Part shown: piece after piece, positions 20,800-29,832 of the stretch
Layout: each line of letters starts with the position of its first letter
How positions within the stretch are numbered: position 1 is the stretch's first letter
From: Brevundimonas sp.
GTDB lineage: Bacteria > Pseudomonadota > Alphaproteobacteria > Caulobacterales > Caulobacteraceae
Assembly (NCBI GenBank): GCA_016742215.1
Contig: JACVCC010000001.1
Location: 310,001 to 374,000 of the forward strand
Reading direction: 5' to 3'
DNA length: 64,000 bases
Position numbers and translations under genes: made by a program
The notes under the pieces: generated by a model
The model's input: the letters and a program-made list of their open reading frames with translations, nothing else
Told to the model about the DNA's origin: nothing
Databases searched by the model: none

Positions 20800-20814
20800 T
20801 GCGATTCAATCGCA
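20800..20814. promoter_or_regulatory. 7-1-7 palindrome TGCGATT-C-AATCGCA (second operator-like site)
   Basis: Perfect inverted repeat; centre 51 bp from the first palindrome. Confidence 0.6.
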
Positions 20815-20821
20815 GATATCG

Positions 20822-21259
20822 TCAGCCGAACGGAGGCGCCGTCAGCCCCGGGCGTTCGTTGTCCCAGATCATGTGCAGGATCGACCACAGGCCGTCGGGG
20901 CCCCTGGCCAGCTGGATCGAGTTGATTCCCCGACGCTCGGGCTCGACGTCCGCCGGGTCGTTGCGCGCCTCGTACAGGCTCCAGACGTGGGCCATGTTGC
21001 CGAACACATCGATCCGCCGCGCGATCTCGACCTCGAAGAAGCCGGTCGTGTCGAAGAAGGGCGTGACGTTGGCCTGATACTCCTCGCGCCCCAACACGAT
21101 CATGGTCGGCCGGCCGTCGGGGTCCAGCCCTCTGCGGGCCTGACGGCTGTCCGGATGGAAGAACTCGCGCTGGGTGTCCCAGTCGCGCGGGCCGGCCGGA
21201 CCAGAGATGCAGGCGTACATGGCGTCCACGACGGCGCCGATGTCGCTGCGGTCGACCAT
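20822..21259 (-). CDS. NTF2-like/SnoaL-like protein
   Basis: Small alpha+beta cone-like protein DWDTQREFFHPDSR...AHVWSLYEARNDP...RGINSIQLARGPDGLWSILHMIWDNE. Confidence 0.72.
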   Translation of the reverse strand: MVDRSDIGAVVDAMYACISGPAGPRDWDTQREFFHPDSRQARRGLDPDGRPTMIVLGREEYQANVTPFFDTTGFFEVEIARRIDVFGNMAHVWSLYEARNDPADVEPERRGINSIQLARGPDGLWSILHMIWDNERPGLTAPPFG

Positions 21260-22380
21260 CAGGCGCGCTTGCGCACGAAGACGGTGCCGGCCGAATAGCC
21301 CGCCCCGAAGCTGCAGATCAGGCCGGTGTCGCCAGCCTCGAAGCCATCGTTGTGCAGGTGGAAGGCGATGATCGATCCGGCGGACGAGGTGTTGGCGTAC
21401 TCGTCCAGGATGATGACGTTCTCGTGCGGCTCAGGCTCGCGGCCCAGCACCTTGCGGCCGATGAACTGGTTCATGTTGATGTTCGCTTGGTGCAGCCACA
21501 TCCGCTTCAGGCCGGTCGGATCGAGGCCCAGCTCGCCCGCGTGGTCCACGATCATGTCCGAGACCATCGGCACGACATCCTTGAACACCTTGCGGCCCTG
21601 CTGGACGAACAGCTTGTCCGGCGCGCCGATTCCCTCCGGCGCGGCGTTGTTCAGGAAGCCGAAATTGTTGCGGATGTTGTTCGAGAAGCTGGTCTTCAGT
21701 CGGGTCCCGAGGATTTCCCAGCCGCCGGACGCCGCCTGATCCTCGGCCTCGACGATCACTGCGGTCGCCACGTCGCCGAAGATGAAGTGGCTGTCGCGGT
21801 CCTTGAAGTTGAGGTGGGCCGAGCAGACCTCGGGGTTCACCATCAACACCGCCTTGACCGAGCCCGAGCCGATGAAGTCCGCGGCGGTCTTCAGGCCGAA
21901 GGTGGCCGAAGAGCACGCCACGTTCATGTCGAAGGCGAAGCCCTCGATGCCCAGCGCCTGCTGGATCTCGATGGCCATGGCCGGATAGGCGCGCTGCATG
22001 TTCGAGGCGGCGCACAGGACCGCGCCGATTTCACTGGCCGGCTTGCCCCAGGCGGCGATGGCCTGTTGTGCGGCCTTCACCGCCATCTCGGCCAGCACCG
22101 ACAACTCTTCGTTGGAGCGCTCGGGAATGTTCGGCGCCATCCGCTCGGGATCCAGCACGCCGGCCTTGTCCAGCACGAAGCGTGACTTGATGCCGGACGC
22201 CTTCTCGATGAACTCGACCGACGATGGCGTCAGCGCCTCCACCTCGCCTTCGGCGATCTCGGCGCTGTGGCGTTCGTTGAAGCGGTCGGCGTATGCGTTG
22301 TAGGCAGCGACCAGTTCCTCGTTCGAGATGGACTGGTCCGGGGTGAACAACCCCGTGGCGGCGATGACGGCTTTGGTCAC
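21259..22380 (-). CDS. Beta-ketoacyl-ACP synthase III-like enzyme
   Basis: VACSSATFG (Cys), WLHQANINMNQFIGRKVLG (His), YANTSSAGS (Asn). Confidence 0.88.
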   Translation of the reverse strand: MTKAVIAATGLFTPDQSISNEELVAAYNAYADRFNERHSAEIAEGEVEALTPSSVEFIEKASGIKSRFVLDKAGVLDPERMAPNIPERSNEELSVLAEMAVKAAQQAIAAWGKPASEIGAVLCAASNMQRAYPAMAIEIQQALGIEGFAFDMNVACSSATFGLKTAADFIGSGSVKAVLMVNPEVCSAHLNFKDRDSHFIFGDVATAVIVEAEDQAASGGWEILGTRLKTSFSNNIRNNFGFLNNAAPEGIGAPDKLFVQQGRKVFKDVVPMVSDMIVDHAGELGLDPTGLKRMWLHQANINMNQFIGRKVLGREPEPHENVIILDEYANTSSAGSIIAFHLHNDGFEAGDTGLICSFGAGYSAGTVFVRKRA

Positions 22381-22446
22381 TCGATGCGTTCCCTGCGGCG
22401 CCGCGACAGGGCGTCCGTTCTTATTCAGAACGCATAGATAGGCCCG

Positions 22447-23271
22447 TCAGGCGCGCGGGTCGAGACGCGCGAGAAGTCGCTCGGCCGCGGCCAGATGCAA
22501 CCGCTCCACCATTTGCCCGTCGACCCGGATGGCCCCCTTGCCGTTGGCCTCCGGCGTCGCGAAGGCGGCGACGATGGCGCGGGCTTTTGCGACCTCGTCC
22601 TCCGACGGCGAGAAGGCGGCGTTGGCCCCCTCGATCTGGCTCGGGTGGATCAGGCTCTTGCCGTCGAAACCGTACAGTCGGCCCTGCGCGCACTCCGCCG
22701 CAAAGCCCTCCGCGTCCGTGAACCGGTTGAACACGCCGTCGATCGCCAGCAGGCCATAGGCCCGGGCCGTCGCCACCATGTTCGCCATCCACGGCTTGAA
22801 CGGCGCCCGGTCCGGCGAAGGCCCGGTGCCCAGTGCGGCCGCCAGATCGTTGACGCCCAGCATCAGCGCCTCGACGCGCGGCATGGCGGCGATATCCTTC
22901 ATGTGCAGCAGGCCCCTGGGGGTCTCGATCATCGCCCAGAGCCGGGTGGTGTCCGGAAGGTTTTCCAGAACGACCCGCGCGTCTCCGGCGTCATTGACCT
23001 TGGGCGCGACGACGAACCCGACGTTTGCCTGGGCCATGGCGTCGACGTCGTCCCCACCCCATTCGCTGTCCAGACCGTTGATCCGCACGCCGATGCGCGG
23101 GCCGAAGCCGCCGGCTTGGATCGCCTCAACGGCGGCGGCGCGCGCCTCGACCTTGGCCTCCGGCGCTACGGCGTCCTCGAGATCCAGCACAACCGCGTCG
23201 CAAGGCAGGGTCAGCGCCTTTTCGATGGCCCGGGCGTTGCTGGCGGGGAGGTACAGGACCGAGCGGGCCAT
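22447..23271 (-). CDS. CoA ester lyase (HpcH/HpaI aldolase / citrate lyase beta family)
   Basis: RSVLYLPASNARAIEKALTLPCDAVVLDLEDAVAPEAK, GFDGKSLIHPSQI. Confidence 0.9.
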   Translation of the reverse strand: MARSVLYLPASNARAIEKALTLPCDAVVLDLEDAVAPEAKVEARAAAVEAIQAGGFGPRIGVRINGLDSEWGGDDVDAMAQANVGFVVAPKVNDAGDARVVLENLPDTTRLWAMIETPRGLLHMKDIAAMPRVEALMLGVNDLAAALGTGPSPDRAPFKPWMANMVATARAYGLLAIDGVFNRFTDAEGFAAECAQGRLYGFDGKSLIHPSQIEGANAAFSPSEDEVAKARAIVAAFATPEANGKGAIRVDGQMVERLHLAAAERLLARLDPRA

Positions 23272-23948
23272 CAGACCTTGCCCGTGACCGGGATCAGCGC
23301 GCCCGTGATCGCCCGGCTGTCCGGCGAGGCGAGGAACAGCATGACCCGCGCCAGATCGGCCGGGGCCACCCACTTCGCCGGATCGGCGTCGGGCATGTCC
23401 TTGCGGTTCTGCTCGGTGTCGAGGATCGAGGGCAGGACGGCGTTGACCGTCACCGACGTCGACTTCAGTTCCTCGGCGAGGCTTTCGGTCAGGCGGTGCA
23501 CGCCCGACTTCGACGCCGCATAGGCGCCCATGCCTGCGGCGCTCTTCAGCGCGGCGTTGGCGCCGACGTTGACGATCCGGCCTTCGCCCGAAGTCTTCAG
23601 ATGGGGCAGGGCGGCACGGCTGGCGTTCAGGGTGGTGGTGACGTTCAGCGCGAACATCCTGCCCCAGGCCGGATCGGCGTCGTCGGTGGTCTGCCAGACG
23701 AAGCCGCCGGCGATGTTCAACAGCGCATCCAGGCGTCCGAAGCGGGCGACGACCGCCTCGATCGCCTTCGACGCGGATGCCGGGTCGGTCAGGTCGACGC
23801 CGCCGAGCTCCAGCACGCCCTCGGGCGCGCTCTGCCCCGACGCATGGTCGATGACAGCCACCTTCAGGCCATCGGCCAGCGCCGCTGCAACGACCGCGCT
23901 TCCGAGCACGCCGTGCCCGCCCGTGATTGCGATGACCCGTTCCGACAT
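23271..23948 (-). CDS. SDR family oxidoreductase
   Basis: TGGHGVLGSAVVAAAL, LLNIAGGF, YAASKSGVH; overlaps lyase start. Confidence 0.92.
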   Translation of the reverse strand: MSERVIAITGGHGVLGSAVVAAALADGLKVAVIDHASGQSAPEGVLELGGVDLTDPASASKAIEAVVARFGRLDALLNIAGGFVWQTTDDADPAWGRMFALNVTTTLNASRAALPHLKTSGEGRIVNVGANAALKSAAGMGAYAASKSGVHRLTESLAEELKSTSVTVNAVLPSILDTEQNRKDMPDADPAKWVAPADLARVMLFLASPDSRAITGALIPVTGKV

Positions 23949-23984
23949 GCCGTCCTCCTGTTCGCCGGACGGCTTAGCAGATGA

Positions 23985-24479
23985 TCAGGCCGCGAACACC
24001 TTGCCCAGCAGCCGTTCCAGCGCGCCGGCGTCCACGGCGTCGAAGGCGGCCTTCTCGGTGGCGTCGATGTCGAAAACGGCGATCAGGGCGCCCGAGGCGT
24101 CCACGACCGGCACGACAATCTCGCTGGCCGAGCGCGGGTCGCAGGCGATGTGGCCGGGGAAGGCGTGTACGTCCTCGACGATCTGGGTCTGGCGGGTCGC
24201 CGCCGCCGTCCCGCAGACGCCGCGGCCGAACGCGATCCGCAGACAGCCGAGAGTGCCCTGATAGGGGCCGACCACCAGTTCGTCGGTCCTCGAATCATCG
24301 ACCACGTAGAAACCGGTCCAGAAGAAGACAGGGAAGGCGTCCGCCAGCATCGAGGACACCGTCGCCATCTTCGCGATCCGGTTCGGTTCGCCGTCCAGGA
24401 CCGCCAGGATTTCCTGCTCGACCTCGTCATAGCGGGCGGCCTTGTCGGCGGGGCGGTCGTCACGTGCGACGTAGGACAT
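23985..24479 (-). CDS. GAF domain protein, free methionine-(R)-sulfoxide reductase type
   Basis: FGRGVCGTAAATRQTQIVEDVHAFPGHIACDPRSASEIVVPV signature of fRMsr. Confidence 0.85.
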   Translation of the reverse strand: MSYVARDDRPADKAARYDEVEQEILAVLDGEPNRIAKMATVSSMLADAFPVFFWTGFYVVDDSRTDELVVGPYQGTLGCLRIAFGRGVCGTAAATRQTQIVEDVHAFPGHIACDPRSASEIVVPVVDASGALIAVFDIDATEKAAFDAVDAGALERLLGKVFAA

Positions 24480-24748
24480 TCGGCGGCTCCGGATCAGGGT
24501 TGATCGCATATAGGCGCGCCTTCGCCCGGGGGCGAGGGGGTGACTGACTCGCCTTTCAGGCGAAAAGCAGGTCGTTGAATTCGGTGGAAAACTGCCGATT
24601 CGCCACAAAAGGGCCGTTGTGCGGCAACGCTTTGTCGCGAAACGGCGTTAACCTTGACAGGACCTTAACTGGAACGGACTGTCCGGGTCGCGCAAAGGTT
24701 AACGGGCTGGGGCGCCGGACGCCCGTTCAGGGCGTGGTGAGGGGATCG

Positions 24749-26233
24749 ATGGCCGACGGTGAAGGCAAGCACGAAGGTCGCGCAGGGGCCGGCAGGTCGC
24801 GGGGCCCGATCGCAATCGCCGCCGTAGCCGGCGTGCTTGCGGTGGCCGCCCTTACGGTTGCGTCCTGCGGCGACCAGCGCGGCGTGCGTTTCTGGCAGGG
24901 CTCGGACGCGCGGGGCAACAGCTGTCCCCGTCCGGCGTCGATGACGGGCTCGGAGTTCAATGCCCAGGAGACCGGCCTGCGCGCCCTGCGTCGCGCGGCC
25001 TTCCAGAACGACTTCTTCGCCCAGATCGAGCTGGGCTCGCGCTACGCAGCCGTCCGCGCGACCGACAAGAACATCGAGGATCCGATCGAGAGCGCCACCT
25101 GGTACGCCATGGCGCTGGCAAACGACGAGGGCTACGCCCCGATCAACCGCGTCGATCGTGGCGGCTGGGGCGGCTGGCGTCCTCTGTCGCGCTATGACGA
25201 CTGTCGCGCCTGGGAGCGTCACGACGCCTATTCGCGTCTGGATCGTCTGCTGTCGGGCATGACCCGCGAGGAGCAGGAATCGGTCCGGGATCGCGTCATC
25301 TATGTCCTCTCGACGCAGGACGCCGAGGGCTATCGCACCCTGGCTCGTCTGCACGACGGCCTCTACGGCCCGTTCGGCGAGCCCGAGGACAACCGTCAGG
25401 CCCGCGAGGCCTGGGGCCGCAACGCCAACCAGAACGGCAACGACCGGGAGCGCCGCCACCGCCGCGGCTATCCGGCCGCCACGGCCCTGTTCCAGCGCAA
25501 TGACGTCGACGCCTATCTCTACAACTATCTTGCGGTGCAGACCGGCGACGTCGGCGCCTATGTGCTGATGCGCGACTTCGAGCGTTCGGCCCCGAGCCGC
25601 GCCCAGTACCAGCGCTTCGTCGAGGTGAAGGCGCGTCAGTGGACGCCGCCTTTCGAGTTTTACCCGAACACCGCCCCGCAGTCGGGCGTGCCCTTCTCGG
25701 ACGAAAGCCGTCCGCGCGGCGACGCCTATGAGTACGCCCTGTCGCGCATGGCCGGCGAACTGCCGTTCATCCACGTCGGTCGGGCGCTTCGCTATCTGGG
25801 CGTGATCGACACGGCGGCCCAGCGGCCGGAAGACCTGTCCAAACGTCAGGTCGAGACGCTGGAGGCCATGCTCGGCCATCCGATGGAGGGCCGCCTGTCC
25901 TACATCGAGCGCGTCCGGGCCATCCAGCTGGCGGCGGTGAACGGCTCGTCCGAGGCCCAGCTGGTGCTGGCGGTGATGTACGCCGAGGGCATCGGCCTGC
26001 CGGCCGACTACGCCCGCGCCTTCAAATGGTTCGAGGAGGCCGCGCGTCAGGGCAGCCCCGAGGCCAAGTTCGCCATGTCCAGCTACTTCGCCCTGGGCGT
26101 GGCCGGCGTGGCCGATCAGGACAAGGCGCAGGCGGTGGCCCTGCGCATAGACTCCGCACTGTCGGGCTTCGGTCCGTCGGCCGGGCGCCTGCAGGCCGTT
26201 CTGGCCCAGGTCTCCCGTTCGCAGCGCCGCTAA
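24749..26233 (+). CDS. SEL1-repeat protein with N-terminal TM/lipobox-like anchor
   Basis: IAIAAVAGVLAVAALTVASCG; SEL1 motif AQLVLAVMYAEGIGLPADYARAFKWFEEAARQGSPEAKFAMS. Confidence 0.82.
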   Translation: MADGEGKHEGRAGAGRSRGPIAIAAVAGVLAVAALTVASCGDQRGVRFWQGSDARGNSCPRPASMTGSEFNAQETGLRALRRAAFQNDFFAQIELGSRYAAVRATDKNIEDPIESATWYAMALANDEGYAPINRVDRGGWGGWRPLSRYDDCRAWERHDAYSRLDRLLSGMTREEQESVRDRVIYVLSTQDAEGYRTLARLHDGLYGPFGEPEDNRQAREAWGRNANQNGNDRERRHRRGYPAATALFQRNDVDAYLYNYLAVQTGDVGAYVLMRDFERSAPSRAQYQRFVEVKARQWTPPFEFYPNTAPQSGVPFSDESRPRGDAYEYALSRMAGELPFIHVGRALRYLGVIDTAAQRPEDLSKRQVETLEAMLGHPMEGRLSYIERVRAIQLAAVNGSSEAQLVLAVMYAEGIGLPADYARAFKWFEEAARQGSPEAKFAMSSYFALGVAGVADQDKAQAVALRIDSALSGFGPSAGRLQAVLAQVSRSQRR

Positions 26234-26248
26234 GGAGGGCGTGATCCC

Positions 26249-27742
26249 ATGACGACCCGGTCTCCGTTCGGTTTCGGCAAGATCATCGGCGGCGCGGTCG
26301 CCATCGCGGGCGCCGTCGGCCTGTTCGCCCTGCTCGACGCCCCCGGCGCCAGCGCCCAGGTCGCGGCAAAGGTCGAGAGCCAGACACGCCCCAACTTCGG
26401 CGTGCTGCTGGACCCGCCGACCCGCAGTTACCGGCAACGTCGCCCGCAGCGTCGCTACGACTACGGCACGCACCGTCCCGACTGGCGCCCCGGCTATCAT
26501 CCGGGTCGTCCCGGCGGCGAGGAAGTGGTTCTGGTCGATTGCGGCGGCAATCCGGGCACCGGTGCGGTCGAGGATGCTGTCCGGCGCGTCCGCCCGGGCG
26601 GCACCCTGATCATCCGCGCCCGCGGCGGCGCCTGCGTCGGCTGGCTGAACATCGACAAGCCGTTGACCATCATCGGCGAGGGCGGCTTCGATCCGCGCGA
26701 CTGGGCCCGCAACTCCGAGCCGACCCTGCAGGCCCCGGACGGCCTGCCCTGCATGACCGTCGCCTCGGGTGTCCGCGTCGAGATCCGCGACATGGTCTTC
26801 GGCTCGCCTCGTGCCGGCGACGCAGCTTGCATCGTCGGCTATGGCGCAGACATCGTCATGAACCGCGTCGGCTTCCACCATGCCGGTGACGAGGCCGCCA
26901 TCTATGTCGACGGCGGCCTGCTGGACATCCGCAATGCCGTGCTGGACGCCCAGACCATCGCCCCCGCCATCGTCGCCGACGGCGCCGTCCTGAACGCCTG
27001 GGAACTGACGGTGACCGGCGCCCACTCCGGCATGGAAATCGTCCCGACCGGCGGCCAGACTTCGCGCATCTCCGCGACCACGCTGAAGGGCACGAATTCG
27101 CCGAACAATTTCGGTCCGCGCTCCATCGGTCTGGCGGTCCGCTCGGGCCGCGACTACGGCCGGGTCGAGGTCGACAACACCGCCATCTGCGGTTTCATCG
27201 AGGGCGTCGTGGTCGAAGGCGCGTCCCTGACCGTCAACAACAGCCGCATCTGCCGCTCCGACAAGGGCGCGGTCCTCTACAGCGGCGAACTGCGCCTGAC
27301 CGACAGCCGGATCCGCGCCAACGGCATCGGCGTCGCCGCGGCGGCCGGCCATGCAGTGGTGGTCAACAACGTCTTCGCCGGCGTCCGCGACGTCATCTAT
27401 GCCGAGCCTCGCGCCAGCGTCGAAGCCCGTGGCAATCGGGTCTGGTCCCAGCACGTCTGTCGCCCGCAGTTCCGTGATCGCTACCGTGGCCGTTACGAGC
27501 CCTACTGGCGCGAAGGCGACGGCTGGACCTGCTCCTACGGCTCCTATCCCCGCGACTGGTGGAGCCAGGAGGACGGCATGCTGGGCTTCGAGTACTACGA
27601 CGACGGCCACCGGCTGGAAGGCTACGACGAGTACCGCGAAGGCCAGGGCTGGTATGACCGGAACGGCCGCTACATCCCGGACGACCGCTATCGCGGCGAC
27701 GACCGCTGGAACCGGGGCGGCAATGGCTGGTGGGGGCGGTAG
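26249..27742 (+). CDS. Secreted right-handed parallel beta-helix protein with aromatic/charged tail
   Basis: Signal peptide; repeated beta-helix rungs (GVRVEIRDMVF, ADIVMNRVGFHH, GGLLDIRNAVLDA); Tyr/Trp/Arg/Asp-rich C-terminus. Confidence 0.75.
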   Translation: MTTRSPFGFGKIIGGAVAIAGAVGLFALLDAPGASAQVAAKVESQTRPNFGVLLDPPTRSYRQRRPQRRYDYGTHRPDWRPGYHPGRPGGEEVVLVDCGGNPGTGAVEDAVRRVRPGGTLIIRARGGACVGWLNIDKPLTIIGEGGFDPRDWARNSEPTLQAPDGLPCMTVASGVRVEIRDMVFGSPRAGDAACIVGYGADIVMNRVGFHHAGDEAAIYVDGGLLDIRNAVLDAQTIAPAIVADGAVLNAWELTVTGAHSGMEIVPTGGQTSRISATTLKGTNSPNNFGPRSIGLAVRSGRDYGRVEVDNTAICGFIEGVVVEGASLTVNNSRICRSDKGAVLYSGELRLTDSRIRANGIGVAAAAGHAVVVNNVFAGVRDVIYAEPRASVEARGNRVWSQHVCRPQFRDRYRGRYEPYWREGDGWTCSYGSYPRDWWSQEDGMLGFEYYDDGHRLEGYDEYREGQGWYDRNGRYIPDDRYRGDDRWNRGGNGWWGR

Positions 27743-27761
27743 AACCGCCTTCGCCGCCGAG

Positions 27762-27834
27762 TAGGCCTGGAGGGACTCGAACCCCCAACCAGACCGTTAT
27801 GAGCGGTCGGCTCTAACCATTGAGCTACAGGCCC
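27762..27834 (-). tRNA. tRNA with CAU anticodon, tRNA-Ile2 type (lysidine target)
   Basis: Minus strand GGGCCTGTAGCTCAATGGTTAGAGCCGACCGCTCATAACGGTCTGGTTGGGGGTTCGAGTCCCTCCAGGCCTA; complete cloverleaf; resembles ileX rather than elongator Met tRNA; CCA not encoded. Confidence 0.93.
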
Positions 27835-28064
27835 CCGGTGCGCAGTGCGTCGGCGGACGATCCGCCTAGCAGGCGTCACGCCGCCTTGCCAAGGGTTCCG
27901 CGCTGGCGTCATGCGACGGCCGCGGACCTGTCGGCGATTTCACGCCGATGAACGGATCCTGCCAATGGCGCCTGACCACGCGTTCAGGCGTTTCCGGTCA
28001 AGGTTCAGCCACGGACGCCGATGAAGGTGTCCAAAGGATCAGTCCGTTTCTCAAGGAGCCTCCC

Positions 28065-28862
28065 ATGCCCCGCGCCGCCGCCGTTTCCCTGTCCGCCGTT
28101 TCCAATCGCGCCCTGATGATCGGCGGCGCCCTGATGGCGACGGCCGCCCTGCTGGTCGCGGCCCCGGCCGCCCACGCCCAGTCACAGCCGCAAGGAGGCT
28201 CTCCCCTGACCATCCAGGCCGTCACCGAACGTCCGTCGCTCAACCTGTCCGCCTACGGTGAGGTCAAGGCCGCGCCGGACATGGCCACCATCAACTTCGC
28301 CGTGGTCACCGAAGCGACCACCGCCGCGGAGGCGATGAGCCAGAACGCCACGCGGATGAACCAGGTCATGGCCGCCCTGCGCCGCGCCGGCATCTCCGAG
28401 CGCGATATCCAGACGTCCGGCCTGAACCTGTCGGCCCAGTACGACTACGTCCAGAATGAGCCGCCGCGCCTGCGCGGCTATCAGGCGACCAATCAGGTCA
28501 CGGTCATCATCAACGACCTGACCAAGGTCGGCTCGACCGCGGACGCCGTCGTCGCCGCCGGGGTCAACCAGATCAACGGCATCAGCTTCGGTCTGAAGGA
28601 TCCGACGGCCGCCGAGAACCAGGCGCGTCAGATCGCCGTGCGCAACCTGCAGGCCAAGGCGGCCCTGTACTCCCAGGCCCTCGGCGTCGAACTGGGCGGC
28701 ATCCGCTCGCTGTCGGAAGGCGGCGGCTATGCGCCCCAGCCGCCGCGCCCGATGATGTACGCCCGCGCCGAGATGGCGATGGACTCCGGCGGCACTGCGG
28801 TTTCGGCCGGCGAGCTGACGGTTCGGATCGACATCACCGGCATCTACGACCTGAACCGCTGA
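28065..28862 (+). CDS. SIMPL (DUF541) domain protein
   Basis: LNLSAYGEVKAAPDMATINFAVVTEATTAAEAMSQNATRMNQVMAALRRAGISERDIQTSGLNLSAQYDY. Confidence 0.92.
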   Translation: MPRAAAVSLSAVSNRALMIGGALMATAALLVAAPAAHAQSQPQGGSPLTIQAVTERPSLNLSAYGEVKAAPDMATINFAVVTEATTAAEAMSQNATRMNQVMAALRRAGISERDIQTSGLNLSAQYDYVQNEPPRLRGYQATNQVTVIINDLTKVGSTADAVVAAGVNQINGISFGLKDPTAAENQARQIAVRNLQAKAALYSQALGVELGGIRSLSEGGGYAPQPPRPMMYARAEMAMDSGGTAVSAGELTVRIDITGIYDLNR

Positions 28863-28884
28863 TCCGGTCGGGCTGAAATGAAGA

Positions 28885-28915
28885 GGGCCCCGGCGTTCGC
28901 GCCGGGGCCCTTTTT
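28885..28915 (+). terminator. Rho-independent terminator after SIMPL gene
   Basis: GGGCCCCGGCG-TTCG-CGCCGGGGCCC-TTTTT. Confidence 0.92.
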
Positions 28916-28931
28916 CAATCGTCGCCCCAAT

Positions 28932-29219
28932 TCAATCGTCGCCCCGGGCCAGCATCAGTCCCAGTGGGATGTTCAGCAGGTGAGCCACGAAAATGATGGC
29001 CAGGTTGGTCACGGAGTCGAGCTGAAGGAACGGCAGCGGCAGGGTCCATGGCGCGCCGGTGATCATCGCCGGGCCGAAGTTCACCCAGTTCGGCGGCAGG
29101 CCCAGCGCCGATAGGGCGGGCGCGAGGGAGAAGGTGAGGGCGATCAGGGCTGCGACCAGCCAGACGCCGAACACCGTCCAGCGGAGAGATTTCAGCGAGC
29201 GTGTCCGGGCCTGTTCCAT
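28932..29219 (-). CDS. Hypothetical small membrane protein
   Basis: Two hydrophobic segments (TVFGVWLVAALIALTFSLAPAL; LAIIFVAHLLNIPLGLML). Confidence 0.65.
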   Translation of the reverse strand: MEQARTRSLKSLRWTVFGVWLVAALIALTFSLAPALSALGLPPNWVNFGPAMITGAPWTLPLPFLQLDSVTNLAIIFVAHLLNIPLGLMLARGDD

Positions 29220-29250
29220 GATGGCAGGGAATGCCCGGTGCGGCTCGCCG

Positions 29251-29610
29251 TCAAGCTCCGTTGCGCTTGATCTCGTTGTGGTCGTCCAGCAGCACGACGT
29301 TGGGCGACCACTGGCGGGCTTCCTCCTGCGGAAGCTGGCCGTAGGTGACGACGATCACCTTGTCGTTCTTCTGCACCAGACGGGCCGCGGCGCCGTTGAC
29401 CCCGATCACCTTCGAGCCGCGCGGGGCCTCGATGGCGTAGGTGGTGAAGCGGGCGCCGTTGGTAATGTTCAGCACATCGACCTGCTCGTGCGGAAAGATG
29501 CCGGCGGCATCCAGCAGGTCCATGTCGATAGCGATAGAGCCCTCGTAGTCGAGGTCGGCCTGCGTCACCGTCGCGCGGTGCAGCTTGGACTTCATCAGCG
29601 TGACCAGCAT
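29251..29610 (-). CDS. panD: Aspartate 1-decarboxylase
   Basis: [33 protein letters not shown] with pyruvoyl-precursor Gly-Ser; start at MLVTLMKSK or MKSK. Confidence 0.95.
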   Translation of the reverse strand: MLVTLMKSKLHRATVTQADLDYEGSIAIDMDLLDAAGIFPHEQVDVLNITNGARFTTYAIEAPRGSKVIGVNGAAARLVQKNDKVIVVTYGQLPQEEARQWSPNVVLLDDHNEIKRNGA

Positions 29611-29832
29611 GGGGAGTGCGGTCCGATACAACGCGGGGCGATAGGCCCCCGCTCGCAGACGGCTCATATAGTTATTTGCGACCGCCGCATCAATCGTGCG
29701 TTCGGCAGCGCAACATCGTCATGCTGCGACGCATTCCCCCGTTAAGAGACGTTCATTTGACGGAAGGGGATGCCACTCTATGGTCGAAATGTGGCCATCA
29801 CCCGGCCCGGCCTCTGGATGACGTCCCTCCCC

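Noticed and set aside
24665-27610. 981-aa antisense ORF opposite the SEL1 and beta-helix genes
   Set aside because: High-GC shadow ORF; low-complexity Ala/Gly/Asp/Val/Arg composition with no recognisable domain, fully antisense to two convincing genes
27688-27912. ORF encoding ...RGPVAQWLEPTAHNGLVGGSSPSRPT...
   Set aside because: Well-known spurious translation across a tRNA gene (here the CAU tRNA)
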